This document shows positions 1-6,041 of a DNA stretch of 7,298 bases, piece after piece; the stretch's first letter is position 1, and each line of letters starts with the position of its first letter. The stretch is taken from contig JAQUUS010000076.1 of the NCBI GenBank assembly GCA_028693775.1, forward strand, positions 1 through 7,298, in the 5' to 3' direction. Under the pieces are notes generated by a model. It had not been told where the DNA came from. It ran no database searches and was given only the letters and a program-made list of their open reading frames with translations. Both the position numbers and the translations under genes were made by a program. Origin of the DNA: Alphaproteobacteria bacterium (GTDB taxonomy: Bacteria; Pseudomonadota; Alphaproteobacteria; UBA9219).

Positions 1-1
1 G

Positions 2-205
2 CTGGCGTGGAAAATCCCGGCGACTCTCATTGCCAACACGGCCACAGGCGCCCTTGCCCTGGCCGCTGTCAGCGGCAACACAAGCGTGAAGCTTTTCATG
101 GTTGCGGGGGCTGCGGCGACCGTTGCGTTCGGCGGCATGGCGGTCGGGGAGACTTTGCGCAAGCTCCCCCAAAAAACAAACGATCCCGGATTTCAGCCCG
201 CATAG
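2..205 (+). CDS. C-terminal end of a small hydrophobic (probable membrane) protein, partial
   Basis: This frame is open from the left edge and ends at TAG 203-205, giving 67 residues; the start lies outside the window. The visible part is rich in Ala, Gly, Val, Leu and Thr and has two hydrophobic stretches: roughly residues 5-23 (around TLIANTATGALALAAV) and 31-52 (around LFMVAGAAATVAFGGMAVGE). A short polar tail ending in GFQPA follows. That pattern suggests one or two membrane helices near the C-terminus with a soluble tail. I chose this frame over the overlapping Arg/Cys-rich frames because it alone has a natural protein composition. The family is not recognised and no function is offered. 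It is convergent with the next gene, with 8 nt between the stops and no clear terminator hairpin there. Confidence 0.6.
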   Translation: MAWKIPATLIANTATGALALAAVSGNTSVKLFMVAGAAATVAFGGMAVGETLRKLPQKTNDPGFQPA

Positions 206-213
206 GCAGGCAG

Positions 214-657
214 CTATAACATGCAACACGAATGTTCGTTCGCGTTCACCTTGCGGCCTACGAAGTTCTTGTTGTCTCTGTTGGCTTTTTGAATGATGTC
301 CAGCTCGACGAGCACCACACCGTTCGGCAGGGCCGGAGCCGTCGCAAGCGCTCTGGAATATTGCTGAAACGAAATATCCGGCGCTTTGTAATCCTTCCCT
401 TCGTGCGAAATCAGGAGCCCCGGCTTGAAGGTTCGATTCTGGCTGCCCGGCCTGTAGCTGTTCCATCTTTCGCGCGTGTATTCCGCTTGCTGAACGACAA
501 ATCCGGACAACGATGTCATCCAGTCATCCGACGACGGAGTCAGACACCCGTACGAACGCCCATAGTTTTCGCCGTAGGTTCCGAATAATTCCGATGCAGT
601 CAGAAATTGAAGAACAATTTGTGGCTTGGGTTTATCGTCTTGATCTATATGGGCCAT
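214..657 (-). CDS. Hypothetical protein, 147 aa, ending in Cys-Cys-Met-Leu
   Basis: The gene reads from ATG (complement of 655-657) to TAG (complement of 214-216). The start is supported by an AGGGGA Shine-Dalgarno core (complement of 664-669) about 6 nt upstream. The protein is soluble-looking: no signal peptide, no membrane segment, a charged N-terminus (MAHIDQDDKPKP), an aromatic and Gly-rich middle, and a C-terminal part around residues 110-130 (NGVVLVELDIIQKA) that looks like a beta strand followed by a helix. I do not recognise a family. The last four residues are CCML, which resembles a eukaryotic prenylation (CaaX) box but may be chance. By eye the gene and its upstream region are more AT-rich than the flanking genes. 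It is divergent from ftsH and convergent with the partial gene on its left. The opposite-strand frame at 232-588 is codon-aligned and Arg/Val-rich, which marks it as a shadow. Confidence 0.68.
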   Translation of the reverse strand: MAHIDQDDKPKPQIVLQFLTASELFGTYGENYGRSYGCLTPSSDDWMTSLSGFVVQQAEYTRERWNSYRPGSQNRTFKPGLLISHEGKDYKAPDISFQQYSRALATAPALPNGVVLVELDIIQKANRDNKNFVGRKVNANEHSCCML

Positions 658-806
658 CGAAAGTCCCCTTTAAAATATTTCTTTGTTTCCAACAGCATAT
701 TACCTGTTTGCGGGGAGATAAAGCCCCCTTCTTTCGACCTCCGAAACACGACGGCGGCCTCGAAAATAAAATAACTTTTGATTCCAAATGGTTATTATTA
801 TTTTAC

Positions 807-832
807 GCTCCAAAAAAAACGGCTCCAAAAAA
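807..832 (+). repeat. 11-bp direct repeat GCTCCAAAAAA, two copies 15 bp apart
   Basis: GCTCCAAAAAA occurs at 807-817 and again, identically, at 822-832. The repeat start to start distance is 15 bp. The second copy ends next to the proposed -35 element of ftsH (833-838). Each copy carries an A-tract, so the pair could act as an UP-like element or as a tandem binding site. That role is inferred from position only. Confidence 0.6.
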
Positions 833-860
833 TTGAAAATATCGTTTCGTTTACTATATC
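833..860 (+). promoter_or_regulatory. Probable ftsH promoter (-35 TTGAAA, -10 CTATAT/TATATC)
   Basis: TTGAAA at 833-838 matches five of six bases of the TTGACA consensus. It is followed after 16 nt by TATATC at 855-860, or read one base earlier as CTATAT at 854-859, the alphaproteobacterial -10. The octamer CTATATCC (854-861) recurs in the candidate ychF promoter on the other strand. Transcription would start near 867, giving a leader of about 60 nt that holds the hairpin at 888-902. A heat-shock (sigma-32) promoter, often found for ftsH, was not obvious. Confidence 0.5.
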
Positions 861-887
861 CTTAGCATTCTCCAACAAAATGGCGAA

Positions 888-902
888 CCGGGCAAAGCCC
901 GG
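888..902 (+). promoter_or_regulatory. GC-rich hairpin in the ftsH leader
   Basis: CCGGGC (888-893), AAA loop, GCCCGG (897-902) form a perfect 6-bp stem. It lies just upstream of the purine-rich ribosome-binding stretch (AAGGA at 908-912 and AAAGG at 915-919). No T-run follows, so it is not an intrinsic terminator. It could stabilise the 5' end of the mRNA or tune access to the ribosome-binding site; neither is shown. Confidence 0.5.
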
Positions 903-926
903 ACCGCAAGGAACAAAGGCAGTTAC

Positions 927-2855
927 GTGAACAACACCATCGGCAAAAATATCGCTCTTCTTTTTATCATCGGCTTGCTCGCCGCTTTGCTGTTCAGCAC
1001 CTTCCGCAGCGGCGGCCCGGAACCCGAACAGACCATTATGCCTTTCAGCGATTTCATGAAAAGGGTCGATGAAGGCAAGGTCGCCGACGTTCTGATCCGC
1101 GGCCCCTCGTTGACCGGGCATTTGTCGGAAGGCGGCACCTCTTTCGAAACCTACATTCCGGGCGACGCCACCGTTACCGACAAATTGCTTTCCAAGGGCA
1201 TCGCCGTGAAGGCTCAGCCCGAAGATCATGACGCGCTGACCTTTTGGGGCTTTGTGCTCAACTATGCGCCGTTCCTTCTCATTATCGGGCTCTGGATCTT
1301 CTTTATGCGCCAGATGCAAAGCGGCACGGGCCGCGCCATGGGCTTCGGACGCAGCCGCGCGCGCATGCTGAACGAAAAAACCGGCAAGGTTACCTTCGAG
1401 GACGTGGCCGGAATCGACGAAGCCAAGCAGGAGCTTCAGGAAGTCGTCGATTTTCTGAAAGACCCGCAGAAGTTCCAGAAACTCGGCGGAAAAATTCCCA
1501 AGGGCGTTTTGCTCGTCGGCCCTCCGGGCACCGGCAAGACGCTTACCGCTCGCGCCGTCGCGGGCGAAGCGGACGTTCCGTTCTTCACCATTTCGGGCTC
1601 CGATTTCGTCGAAATGTTTGTCGGCGTCGGCGCGAGCCGCGTGCGCGACATGTTCGAACAGGGCAAGAAAAACGCGCCTTGCATCATCTTCATCGACGAA
1701 ATCGATGCCGTCGGCCGCCATCGCGGCGCTGGCCTCGGCGGCGGTAACGACGAACGCGAACAGACCCTCAACCAGCTGCTCGTCGAAATGGACGGCTTCG
1801 AGGCAAACGAGGGCGTTATTCTGATTGCGGCCACAAACCGTCCCGACGTTCTGGATCCCGCCCTTTTGCGCCCGGGCCGTTTCGACAGGCAGGTTGTGGT
1901 TCCCAATCCCGACATTCTGGGACGCGAGAAGATCCTGAAAGTTCATATGCGCAAGGTTCCCCTTGCCGCAGACGTCGATCCGAAGATCATCGCTCGCGGA
2001 ACGCCCGGCTTTTCGGGCGCCGATCTTGGCAATCTCGTCAACGAAGCCGCGCTGATGGCTGCGCGGGCCGACAAAAACGAAGTTAGCATGAAGGAATTCG
2101 AGGCCGCCAAGGACAAGGTCATCATGGGCGCGGAACGCCGCTCCATGGCCATGACCGACGACGAAAAGAAACTGACCGCCTATCACGAGGCCGGTCATGC
2201 CCTTGTGGGCCTCAATGTGCCCCAGAGCGACCCGCTGCACAAAGTCACAATCATTCCGCGCGGCCGCGCGCTCGGGCTGACCATGAGCCTGCCCGAACGC
2301 GACAAGTACGGCATGACTCTCACGGAATTGACCTCGCGCATCGCCCAGATGTTCGGCGGACGTATCGCCGAGGAGATCATTTTCGGAAAGGCCAACGTCA
2401 CGACCGGCGCTTCGAGCGACATCGATCAAGCGACTTCGGTGGCCCGCCGCATGGTGACCGAGTTCGGCATGTCCGACAAGCTCGGCCGCGTGCGCTACAG
2501 CGCCAACGAACAGGAAATCTTCCTCGGCCATTCGGTCGCCCAGCAGAAAAACATCTCGGAAGCTACCGCTGAGCTCATCGACGAGGAAATCCGCAGGCTG
2601 GTCGAACAGGGCGAAAACACGGCGCATCAGATCCTCACAAGCCGCATCGCGGATCTGCATAAAATCGCCAACGCGCTGCTCGAATACGAGACGCTTACGG
2701 GCGCCGAAGTCAAAGCTCTTCTGCGCGGCGAAGCCATCGTTCGCTCCGAAGACAGCACGCCCCCTGCTGCCGTTTCTCAGGGCAAGCGCGGCTCGGTTCC
2801 CGCCGCGTCGGACCCTTCCCCTACCCTCAATCCAACCACGCCGCTCACGGCATAG
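927..2855 (+). CDS. ftsH: FtsH, membrane-bound ATP-dependent zinc metalloprotease
   Basis: FtsH is a hexameric inner-membrane AAA+ protease that extracts and degrades unassembled membrane proteins and selected soluble regulators. This copy has 642 residues, normal for the family. Order: TM helix 1 (about 8-24), small periplasmic domain (25-103), TM helix 2 (104-127), AAA+ module with Walker A GPPGTGKT (198-205), pore motif FVG (231-233), Walker B IIFIDEID (253-260), and second region of homology (302-321) with arginine fingers R315 and R318. The protease domain has the zinc site HEAGH (420-424) with E421 catalytic and D498 as likely third ligand. The tail after about 605 is Pro/Ser/Thr-rich and probably disordered. 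The start is GTG at 927, chosen because MNNTIGKNIAL is the classic FtsH N-terminus and AAAGG sits 7 nt upstream. All catalytic residues are intact. The usual alphaproteobacterial upstream neighbour tilS is absent. Confidence 0.98.
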   Translation: MNNTIGKNIALLFIIGLLAALLFSTFRSGGPEPEQTIMPFSDFMKRVDEGKVADVLIRGPSLTGHLSEGGTSFETYIPGDATVTDKLLSKGIAVKAQPEDHDALTFWGFVLNYAPFLLIIGLWIFFMRQMQSGTGRAMGFGRSRARMLNEKTGKVTFEDVAGIDEAKQELQEVVDFLKDPQKFQKLGGKIPKGVLLVGPPGTGKTLTARAVAGEADVPFFTISGSDFVEMFVGVGASRVRDMFEQGKKNAPCIIFIDEIDAVGRHRGAGLGGGNDEREQTLNQLLVEMDGFEANEGVILIAATNRPDVLDPALLRPGRFDRQVVVPNPDILGREKILKVHMRKVPLAADVDPKIIARGTPGFSGADLGNLVNEAALMAARADKNEVSMKEFEAAKDKVIMGAERRSMAMTDDEKKLTAYHEAGHALVGLNVPQSDPLHKVTIIPRGRALGLTMSLPERDKYGMTLTELTSRIAQMFGGRIAEEIIFGKANVTTGASSDIDQATSVARRMVTEFGMSDKLGRVRYSANEQEIFLGHSVAQQKNISEATAELIDEEIRRLVEQGENTAHQILTSRIADLHKIANALLEYETLTGAEVKALLRGEAIVRSEDSTPPAAVSQGKRGSVPAASDPSPTLNPTTPLTA

Positions 2856-2866
2856 AACGTTCGCCC

Positions 2867-3367
2867 ATGGCCAAAGACGAGGCAAAGCAACAAACCGCGA
2901 CGAAGGCTGCGCCCAGAAAAAAGGGCAAGGTCAAGTTCGTCTTGGCCATGCTTCTGGCTTGCGTCGCCATGCCGTTCATGCTGCCGACCGTTCTCTTGCT
3001 TTTGGCGGGCTTCGGCCCGACTTACGTTGCCTTCTGGACGGACGACGATCCTGAAAAATCCGGGGCCACCTGCGTCAGCGCCATGAACTTTGCGGGGCTG
3101 TCTCCCTTCCTCATCGAACTATGGCTCAAGGGGCAAACGACCGCCCATGCTTTCAGCATTCTGAGCGATCCTCATGCATGGTTTGTCATTCTGGGAACGT
3201 CTGCCGTCGGGCAACTCATCGCTCATGTCGTTCCTCAAGCCATCGCCACGATGTCGGCCACAAACGCGGAAACGCGCGTCAAGGCCCTGAAGAAAAACCT
3301 CGATTTATTGAAACAATCCTGGGGTGACGACGTCGGGTCCGTCAAAACGGAAAACCCGGGCAGCTGA
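2867..3367 (+). CDS. Small membrane protein encoded directly behind ftsH, 166 aa
   Basis: The product is not a family I can name. The N-terminus is Lys/Ala-rich and polar (residues 1-22), followed by a long hydrophobic segment (about 23-50), an acidic loop with FWTDDDPEK (56-64), a second moderately hydrophobic region (about 75-87), and a third hydrophobic stretch (about 104-127). The C-terminal part (130-152) is a charged, probably helical segment ending in a polar tail. Two membrane helices with the basic N-terminus and helical C-terminus in the cytoplasm is the likeliest topology. The gene begins 11 nt after the ftsH stop without a clear Shine-Dalgarno sequence, so translation is probably coupled to ftsH. 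Co-transcription makes a role as FtsH partner, adaptor or substrate conceivable, but nothing in the sequence proves it. The stop codon TGA sits in the loop of the hairpin at 3359-3374. Confidence 0.82.
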   Translation: MAKDEAKQQTATKAAPRKKGKVKFVLAMLLACVAMPFMLPTVLLLLAGFGPTYVAFWTDDDPEKSGATCVSAMNFAGLSPFLIELWLKGQTTAHAFSILSDPHAWFVILGTSAVGQLIAHVVPQAIATMSATNAETRVKALKKNLDLLKQSWGDDVGSVKTENPGS

Positions 3368-3374
3368 AGCTGCC
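3344..3374 (-). terminator. Possible intrinsic terminator for yebC (weak)
   Basis: Read on the minus strand, the perfect stem GGCAGC-TTCA-GCTGCC (complement of 3359-3374) is followed by CGGG and then TTTTCCGTTTT (complement of 3344-3354). It lies about 50 nt after the yebC stop and overlaps the 3' end of the convergent membrane-protein gene. The T-tract is offset by 4 nt from the stem and interrupted, so it is a weak example. On the plus strand the same stem has no T-run after it. Confidence 0.4.
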
Positions 3375-3422
3375 GCCCGCCGGTTCAAATCATAAAGCGT
3401 CCTTCGATCCGTTTTCTCGGGC

Positions 3423-4178
3423 TTATCCCTGAGCGTACTTCTGCAAATCTTCCTCGGGAATATCGAAGTTGCCAAAAACGTTTTGAACGTCGTCGTTGTC
3501 TTCGAGCAAATCGACAAGCTTGAGCAGCGCCTGCGCCGGATCGCCGGATATGGGCGTTTCGGTGTTCGGATGCCATGTGAGCTTGGCGCTTTCGGATTCG
3601 CCGAATTTGGCTTCGAGCGCCGTGCGCACAACGCCGAAATCCTCGACCGAGCACGTCACCGTATGATTGGTTTCGTCGCTCTCAACGTCATCGCCGCCAG
3701 CGTCGATCACGGCCTCGAGCATCGCGTCGGCCGACGCGACCTTGGCCGGGAATACGATTTCGCCCTTGCGCGAAAACATGAACGCAACGGAGCCGCTTTC
3801 GCCCATCGATCCGCCGTTCTTGGAAAAAAGAGTGCGAAGCTCGGCGGCCGTGCGGTTGCGGTTGTCGGTCAGGGCCTCGACAATCAGCGCGATGCCGCCC
3901 GGACCGTAGCCCTCATAGCGAACCTCTTCGTAAATAGCCGTGTCGTCGCCGCCCGGCGAAGCCGACTTGATGGCCCTCTGGATGCGGTCGCCCGGCATGC
4001 TGGCCTTGCGCGCCGCCTGTATCGCCGCACGAAGGCGCGGGTTGTGCGAGGGGTCAGGCAAGCCCTGCTTTGCCGAAACGATGATTTCGCGCGCGAGCTT
4101 GCTGAAGATTTTCGAACGCTTGGCTTCCGTCTTGCTCTTTTGATGCATGACGTTTTTTGCGTGTGAATGGCCGGACAT
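3423..4178 (-). CDS. yebC: YebC/TACO1 family protein
   Basis: YebC proteins have long been annotated as transcriptional regulators. Their mitochondrial relative TACO1 and newer bacterial work point instead to a ribosome-associated role in translating difficult (proline-rich) stretches. This copy has 251 residues, the standard length. The N-terminal signature MSGHSHAKNVMHQKSK (1-16) and KIFSKLAREI (23-32) mark the first domain. YEGYGPGGIALIVEA (88-102) with TDNRNRT (104-110) is the family core. The C-terminus has LEDNDDVQNVFGNFDI (225-240). The ATG is supported by AAGGA about 7 nt upstream and by the family N-terminus. The gene stands alone: the ruvC/ruvA/ruvB neighbours common in proteobacteria are not here. 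The start codon lies inside one arm of a 9-bp inverted repeat, described separately. Confidence 0.96.
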   Translation of the reverse strand: MSGHSHAKNVMHQKSKTEAKRSKIFSKLAREIIVSAKQGLPDPSHNPRLRAAIQAARKASMPGDRIQRAIKSASPGGDDTAIYEEVRYEGYGPGGIALIVEALTDNRNRTAAELRTLFSKNGGSMGESGSVAFMFSRKGEIVFPAKVASADAMLEAVIDAGGDDVESDETNHTVTCSVEDFGVVRTALEAKFGESESAKLTWHPNTETPISGDPAQALLKLVDLLEDNDDVQNVFGNFDIPEEDLQKYAQG

Positions 4179-4212
4179 GGATAATCCTTAATCGTTATAA
4201 ACAATGTCCGGC
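4170..4212 (-). promoter_or_regulatory. 9-bp inverted repeat across the yebC start codon
   Basis: GCCGGACAT (4170-4178) and ATGTCCGGC (4204-4212) are exact reverse complements separated by 25 nt. On the minus strand the downstream arm begins with the yebC ATG itself, and the Shine-Dalgarno AAGGA lies in the loop. If the transcript starts upstream of 4212 the arms could pair in the mRNA and hide the start codon. If it starts inside the loop, for instance from the TATAAC at complement 4194-4199, the repeat would instead be a DNA element, possibly an operator. Which applies is unknown. Confidence 0.5.
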
Positions 4213-4214
4213 GT

Positions 4215-4243
4215 TGGTAGCATAAATGAAAGGCCAAGGTCAA
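4215..4243 (-). promoter_or_regulatory. Candidate yebC promoter (good -35, weak -10)
   Basis: On the minus strand TTGACC (complement of 4238-4243) matches five of six -35 bases. After 17 nt comes CTACCA (complement of 4215-4220), a poor -10. Transcription would begin near 4208, within the outer arm of the inverted repeat. On the plus strand of the same 141-bp divergent region, TTGCAT (4264-4269), 17 nt, TAAGAT (4287-4292) is an equally tentative promoter for the hydrolase gene. Confidence 0.25.
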
Positions 4244-4319
4244 AAGCCTCATCAAGGGCCTCTTTGCATAACGAAGCCGGATAACCTAAGATTGGCGCAG
4301 GCATAATCCGGGGTTTGAA

Positions 4320-4871
4320 ATGAACACCTGTCTTATCATTCACGGCGCCTATGGTACTCCAGACGAAAACTGGTTTCCCTGGCTCAGGTCGAAATTGGCC
4401 GAAAAAACCGTTTTTGTACCGGCTTTTCCCACGCCGGACGGACAAAACCTTGAAAACTGGCTGAAAATAGCCCTCGCTTCGTTAAGGGACATTCCGCCGG
4501 AAGAGACTGTGCTTATAGGCCACAGTATCGGGGCGGCTCTGGCCCTGAGAATGGCGGAAAAAACCCAAAAACCATTCCGGGCCATTTTTGCAGTCTCTCC
4601 CTTCGCGCGCGATCTGGGATTGCCCGATTTCGACTCCTTGAACGCGAGCTTCATTCATCCTGAGTTCGACTGGGACGCCGTGGCGCGCGGCGCAGAGCAT
4701 ATCTCCTGCCTTGCAGGCGACAACGATCCCTATGTCCCGCTGGCCCTGCCCGAGGAAATTGCCGCACATGTGGGGGCAAAGCTGACCGTCGTTCCGAAAG
4801 GCGGGCACTTGAACGCAGCCGCAGGATTCACGGAATTCCCGCTGCTTCTGGACCAACTGAAAAAGCTATAG
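4320..4871 (+). CDS. RBBP9/YdeN-type alpha/beta serine hydrolase
   Basis: This is a small (183 aa) cytosolic alpha/beta hydrolase of the RBBP9/YdeN type (the Ser_hydrolase family). These are presumed esterases or peptidases whose natural substrates are mostly unknown. The N-terminal strand with IIHGAYGTPDENW (6-18) is typical of the family. The nucleophile elbow is GHSIG (67-71) with S69 as nucleophile. The acid is probably D136 in GDNDPYVP (133-140), and the base H163 in KGGHLN (160-165). All three triad residues are present in the expected order. There is no signal peptide. The start is ATG 4320 with GGGG 6 nt upstream, a modest ribosome-binding site; the IIHG strand must be near the N-terminus, which supports it. 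The gene is divergent from yebC and ends 1 nt from the stop of ychF, so its mRNA probably overlaps the end of the ychF mRNA. No terminator is visible. Confidence 0.88.
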   Translation: MNTCLIIHGAYGTPDENWFPWLRSKLAEKTVFVPAFPTPDGQNLENWLKIALASLRDIPPEETVLIGHSIGAALALRMAEKTQKPFRAIFAVSPFARDLGLPDFDSLNASFIHPEFDWDAVARGAEHISCLAGDNDPYVPLALPEEIAAHVGAKLTVVPKGGHLNAAAGFTEFPLLLDQLKKL

Positions 4872-4872
4872 C

Positions 4873-5976
4873 TTATACGTTGAACTTGAAATGGAAGATG
4901 TCGCCGTCCTTGACGACATAATCCTTGCCTTCCTGACGCAGCTTTCCGGCTTCGCGCGCACCCGCTTCGCCTTTGCAGGCGATGTAGTCGTCGTACGCTA
5001 TGGTTTCGGCGCGGATGAAGCCGCGCTCGAAGTCGGTGTGGATCACGCCCGCGGCCTGCGGCGCCTGCGATCCCGCCCGCACCGTCCAAGCTCTGGTCTC
5101 TTTCGGGCCCACGGTGAAAAACGTCAAAAGGTTGAGGCGGCGATAACCCGCGCGAATGATCCGGTTGAGCCCCGGCTCTTCCAGTCCCAGAGCCGACAGG
5201 AATTCTTTCTTCTCTTCCGGACTTTCGAGAATCGCGACCTGCGATTCGATCTCCGCTGCGATAACCACACATTCGGTTCCTTCAGCCTTGGCCCTTGCCG
5301 CGACTTTTTCGGACAGCGCGTTACCCTTGGCCGCGTCTTCCTCGCCGACGTTCGCGACATAGAGAACGGGTTTCGACGTCACAAGCTGCAACTGGCGCAA
5401 AATCTCCAGTTTTTCGGGCGACAGGCCCGGCATGATGCTCCGCGCGGGCTTTCCGTCGCGCAACGCCGCAATAGCGGGCTCCATGACCGTCAGTTGCTCT
5501 TGCGCTTCCTTCTCGCCCTGCTTGGCCTTCTTTTGCGTATTGACGAGCCGCTTTTCAAGGCTATCCAGATCGGCAAGCATCAACTCGGTATCGACCGTTT
5601 CGATGTCGCGGATCGGATCGACCGAGCCTTCGACGTGAGTCACTTCGCCTTCGAAGCACCGCACGACATGCATGATGGCGTCGACCTCGCGAATGTGCGC
5701 GAGAAACTGGTTGCCCAGGCCTTCGCCCTTGGCCGCGCCGCGCACGAGCCCGGCGATGTCCACAAATTCCAGCTGCGTCGGGACGGTCTTGACCGAGTTC
5801 GCCAGCACCGCCAGCTTATCCATCCGCTCGTCCGGAACGGACACCCGCCCGACGTTCGGCTCGATCGTGCAAAACGGATAGTTCGCGGCCTGAGCGGCGG
5901 CTGTCGCCGTCAGCGCGTTAAACAAGGTCGACTTGCCGACGTTCGGCAGTCCGACGATTCCACAGTTAAATCCCAT
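4873..5976 (-). CDS. ychF: YchF/OLA1 ribosome-associated ATPase
   Basis: YchF is a universally conserved Obg-family P-loop NTPase that prefers ATP, binds ribosomes and has been linked to translation and stress responses. This copy has 367 residues, close to the usual 363. The P-loop is GLPNVGKS (9-16), the Walker B/G3 region DIAGL (73-77) with VRGA after it, and the G4 position is NVGE (209-212). NxxE in place of the GTPase NKxD is the feature tied to ATP use. A helical insert rich in Lys/Glu (about 138-170) is the coiled-coil arm. The C-terminal TGS domain spans about 283-364 and ends with the family signature DGDIFHFKFNV. The start is ATG at complement 5974-5976, because MGFNCGIVGLPN is the family N-terminus and AAGGA lies 6 nt upstream. 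A longer in-frame start near 6069 would run through the promoter and the preceding gene's end. The usual partner pth is not adjacent. Confidence 0.97.
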   Translation of the reverse strand: MGFNCGIVGLPNVGKSTLFNALTATAAAQAANYPFCTIEPNVGRVSVPDERMDKLAVLANSVKTVPTQLEFVDIAGLVRGAAKGEGLGNQFLAHIREVDAIMHVVRCFEGEVTHVEGSVDPIRDIETVDTELMLADLDSLEKRLVNTQKKAKQGEKEAQEQLTVMEPAIAALRDGKPARSIMPGLSPEKLEILRQLQLVTSKPVLYVANVGEEDAAKGNALSEKVAARAKAEGTECVVIAAEIESQVAILESPEEKKEFLSALGLEEPGLNRIIRAGYRRLNLLTFFTVGPKETRAWTVRAGSQAPQAAGVIHTDFERGFIRAETIAYDDYIACKGEAGAREAGKLRQEGKDYVVKDGDIFHFKFNV

Positions 5977-6002
5977 CTTTTTTCCTTTTCGAAACCTGCT
6001 GG

Positions 6003-6031
6003 ATATAGAGGCTTCGCGCTCCAAGGCCAAG
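6003..6031 (-). promoter_or_regulatory. Candidate ychF promoter, alphaproteobacterial type
   Basis: On the minus strand CTTGGC (complement of 6026-6031) is followed after exactly 17 nt by CTATAT (complement of 6003-6008). Against the alphaproteobacterial consensus CTTGAC-N17-CTATAT this is five of six plus six of six. It lies wholly in the 65-nt gap between the Cys-rich gene and ychF. Transcription would start near 5996, leaving a leader of about 20 nt that contains the AAGGA site. ychF can therefore be expressed independently of the gene upstream. Confidence 0.55.
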
Positions 6032-6041
6032 GAGAATCTGC

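Noticed and set aside
7..219. Open frame rich in Cys, His, Arg and Gly at the left edge
   Set aside because: It overlaps the frame ending at 205, which has a natural membrane-protein composition. The Cys/His/Arg content is the usual result of reading GC-rich coding DNA out of frame.
712..727. GGGG/CCCC pairing as a riboswitch or terminator in the leader of the 147-residue gene
   Set aside because: The stem is only four pairs with an eight-base loop and no T-run or wider conserved fold visible.
232..836. Plus-strand open frames at 232-588 and 513-836 over the 147-residue gene and the ftsH upstream region
   Set aside because: They have Arg/Ser/Phe-rich composition and no ribosome-binding site. 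The minus-strand gene has a good one and a more natural protein.
798..2885. 695-codon open frame on the minus strand covering all of ftsH
   Set aside because: It is codon-aligned with ftsH, so it is open simply because ftsH uses no TTA, CTA or TCA codon. Its product is a His/Ala/Phe-rich mirror without recognisable domains, and it has no ribosome-binding site.
3483..4166. 227-codon open frame on the plus strand across yebC
   Set aside because: It is an aligned antisense shadow of yebC with Arg/Ala-rich low-quality composition.
6019..6034. Near-palindrome CTCCAAGGCCAAGGAG as an operator
   Set aside because: Only the outer four and central four bases are symmetric. The sequence is better explained as part of the ychF -35 region.
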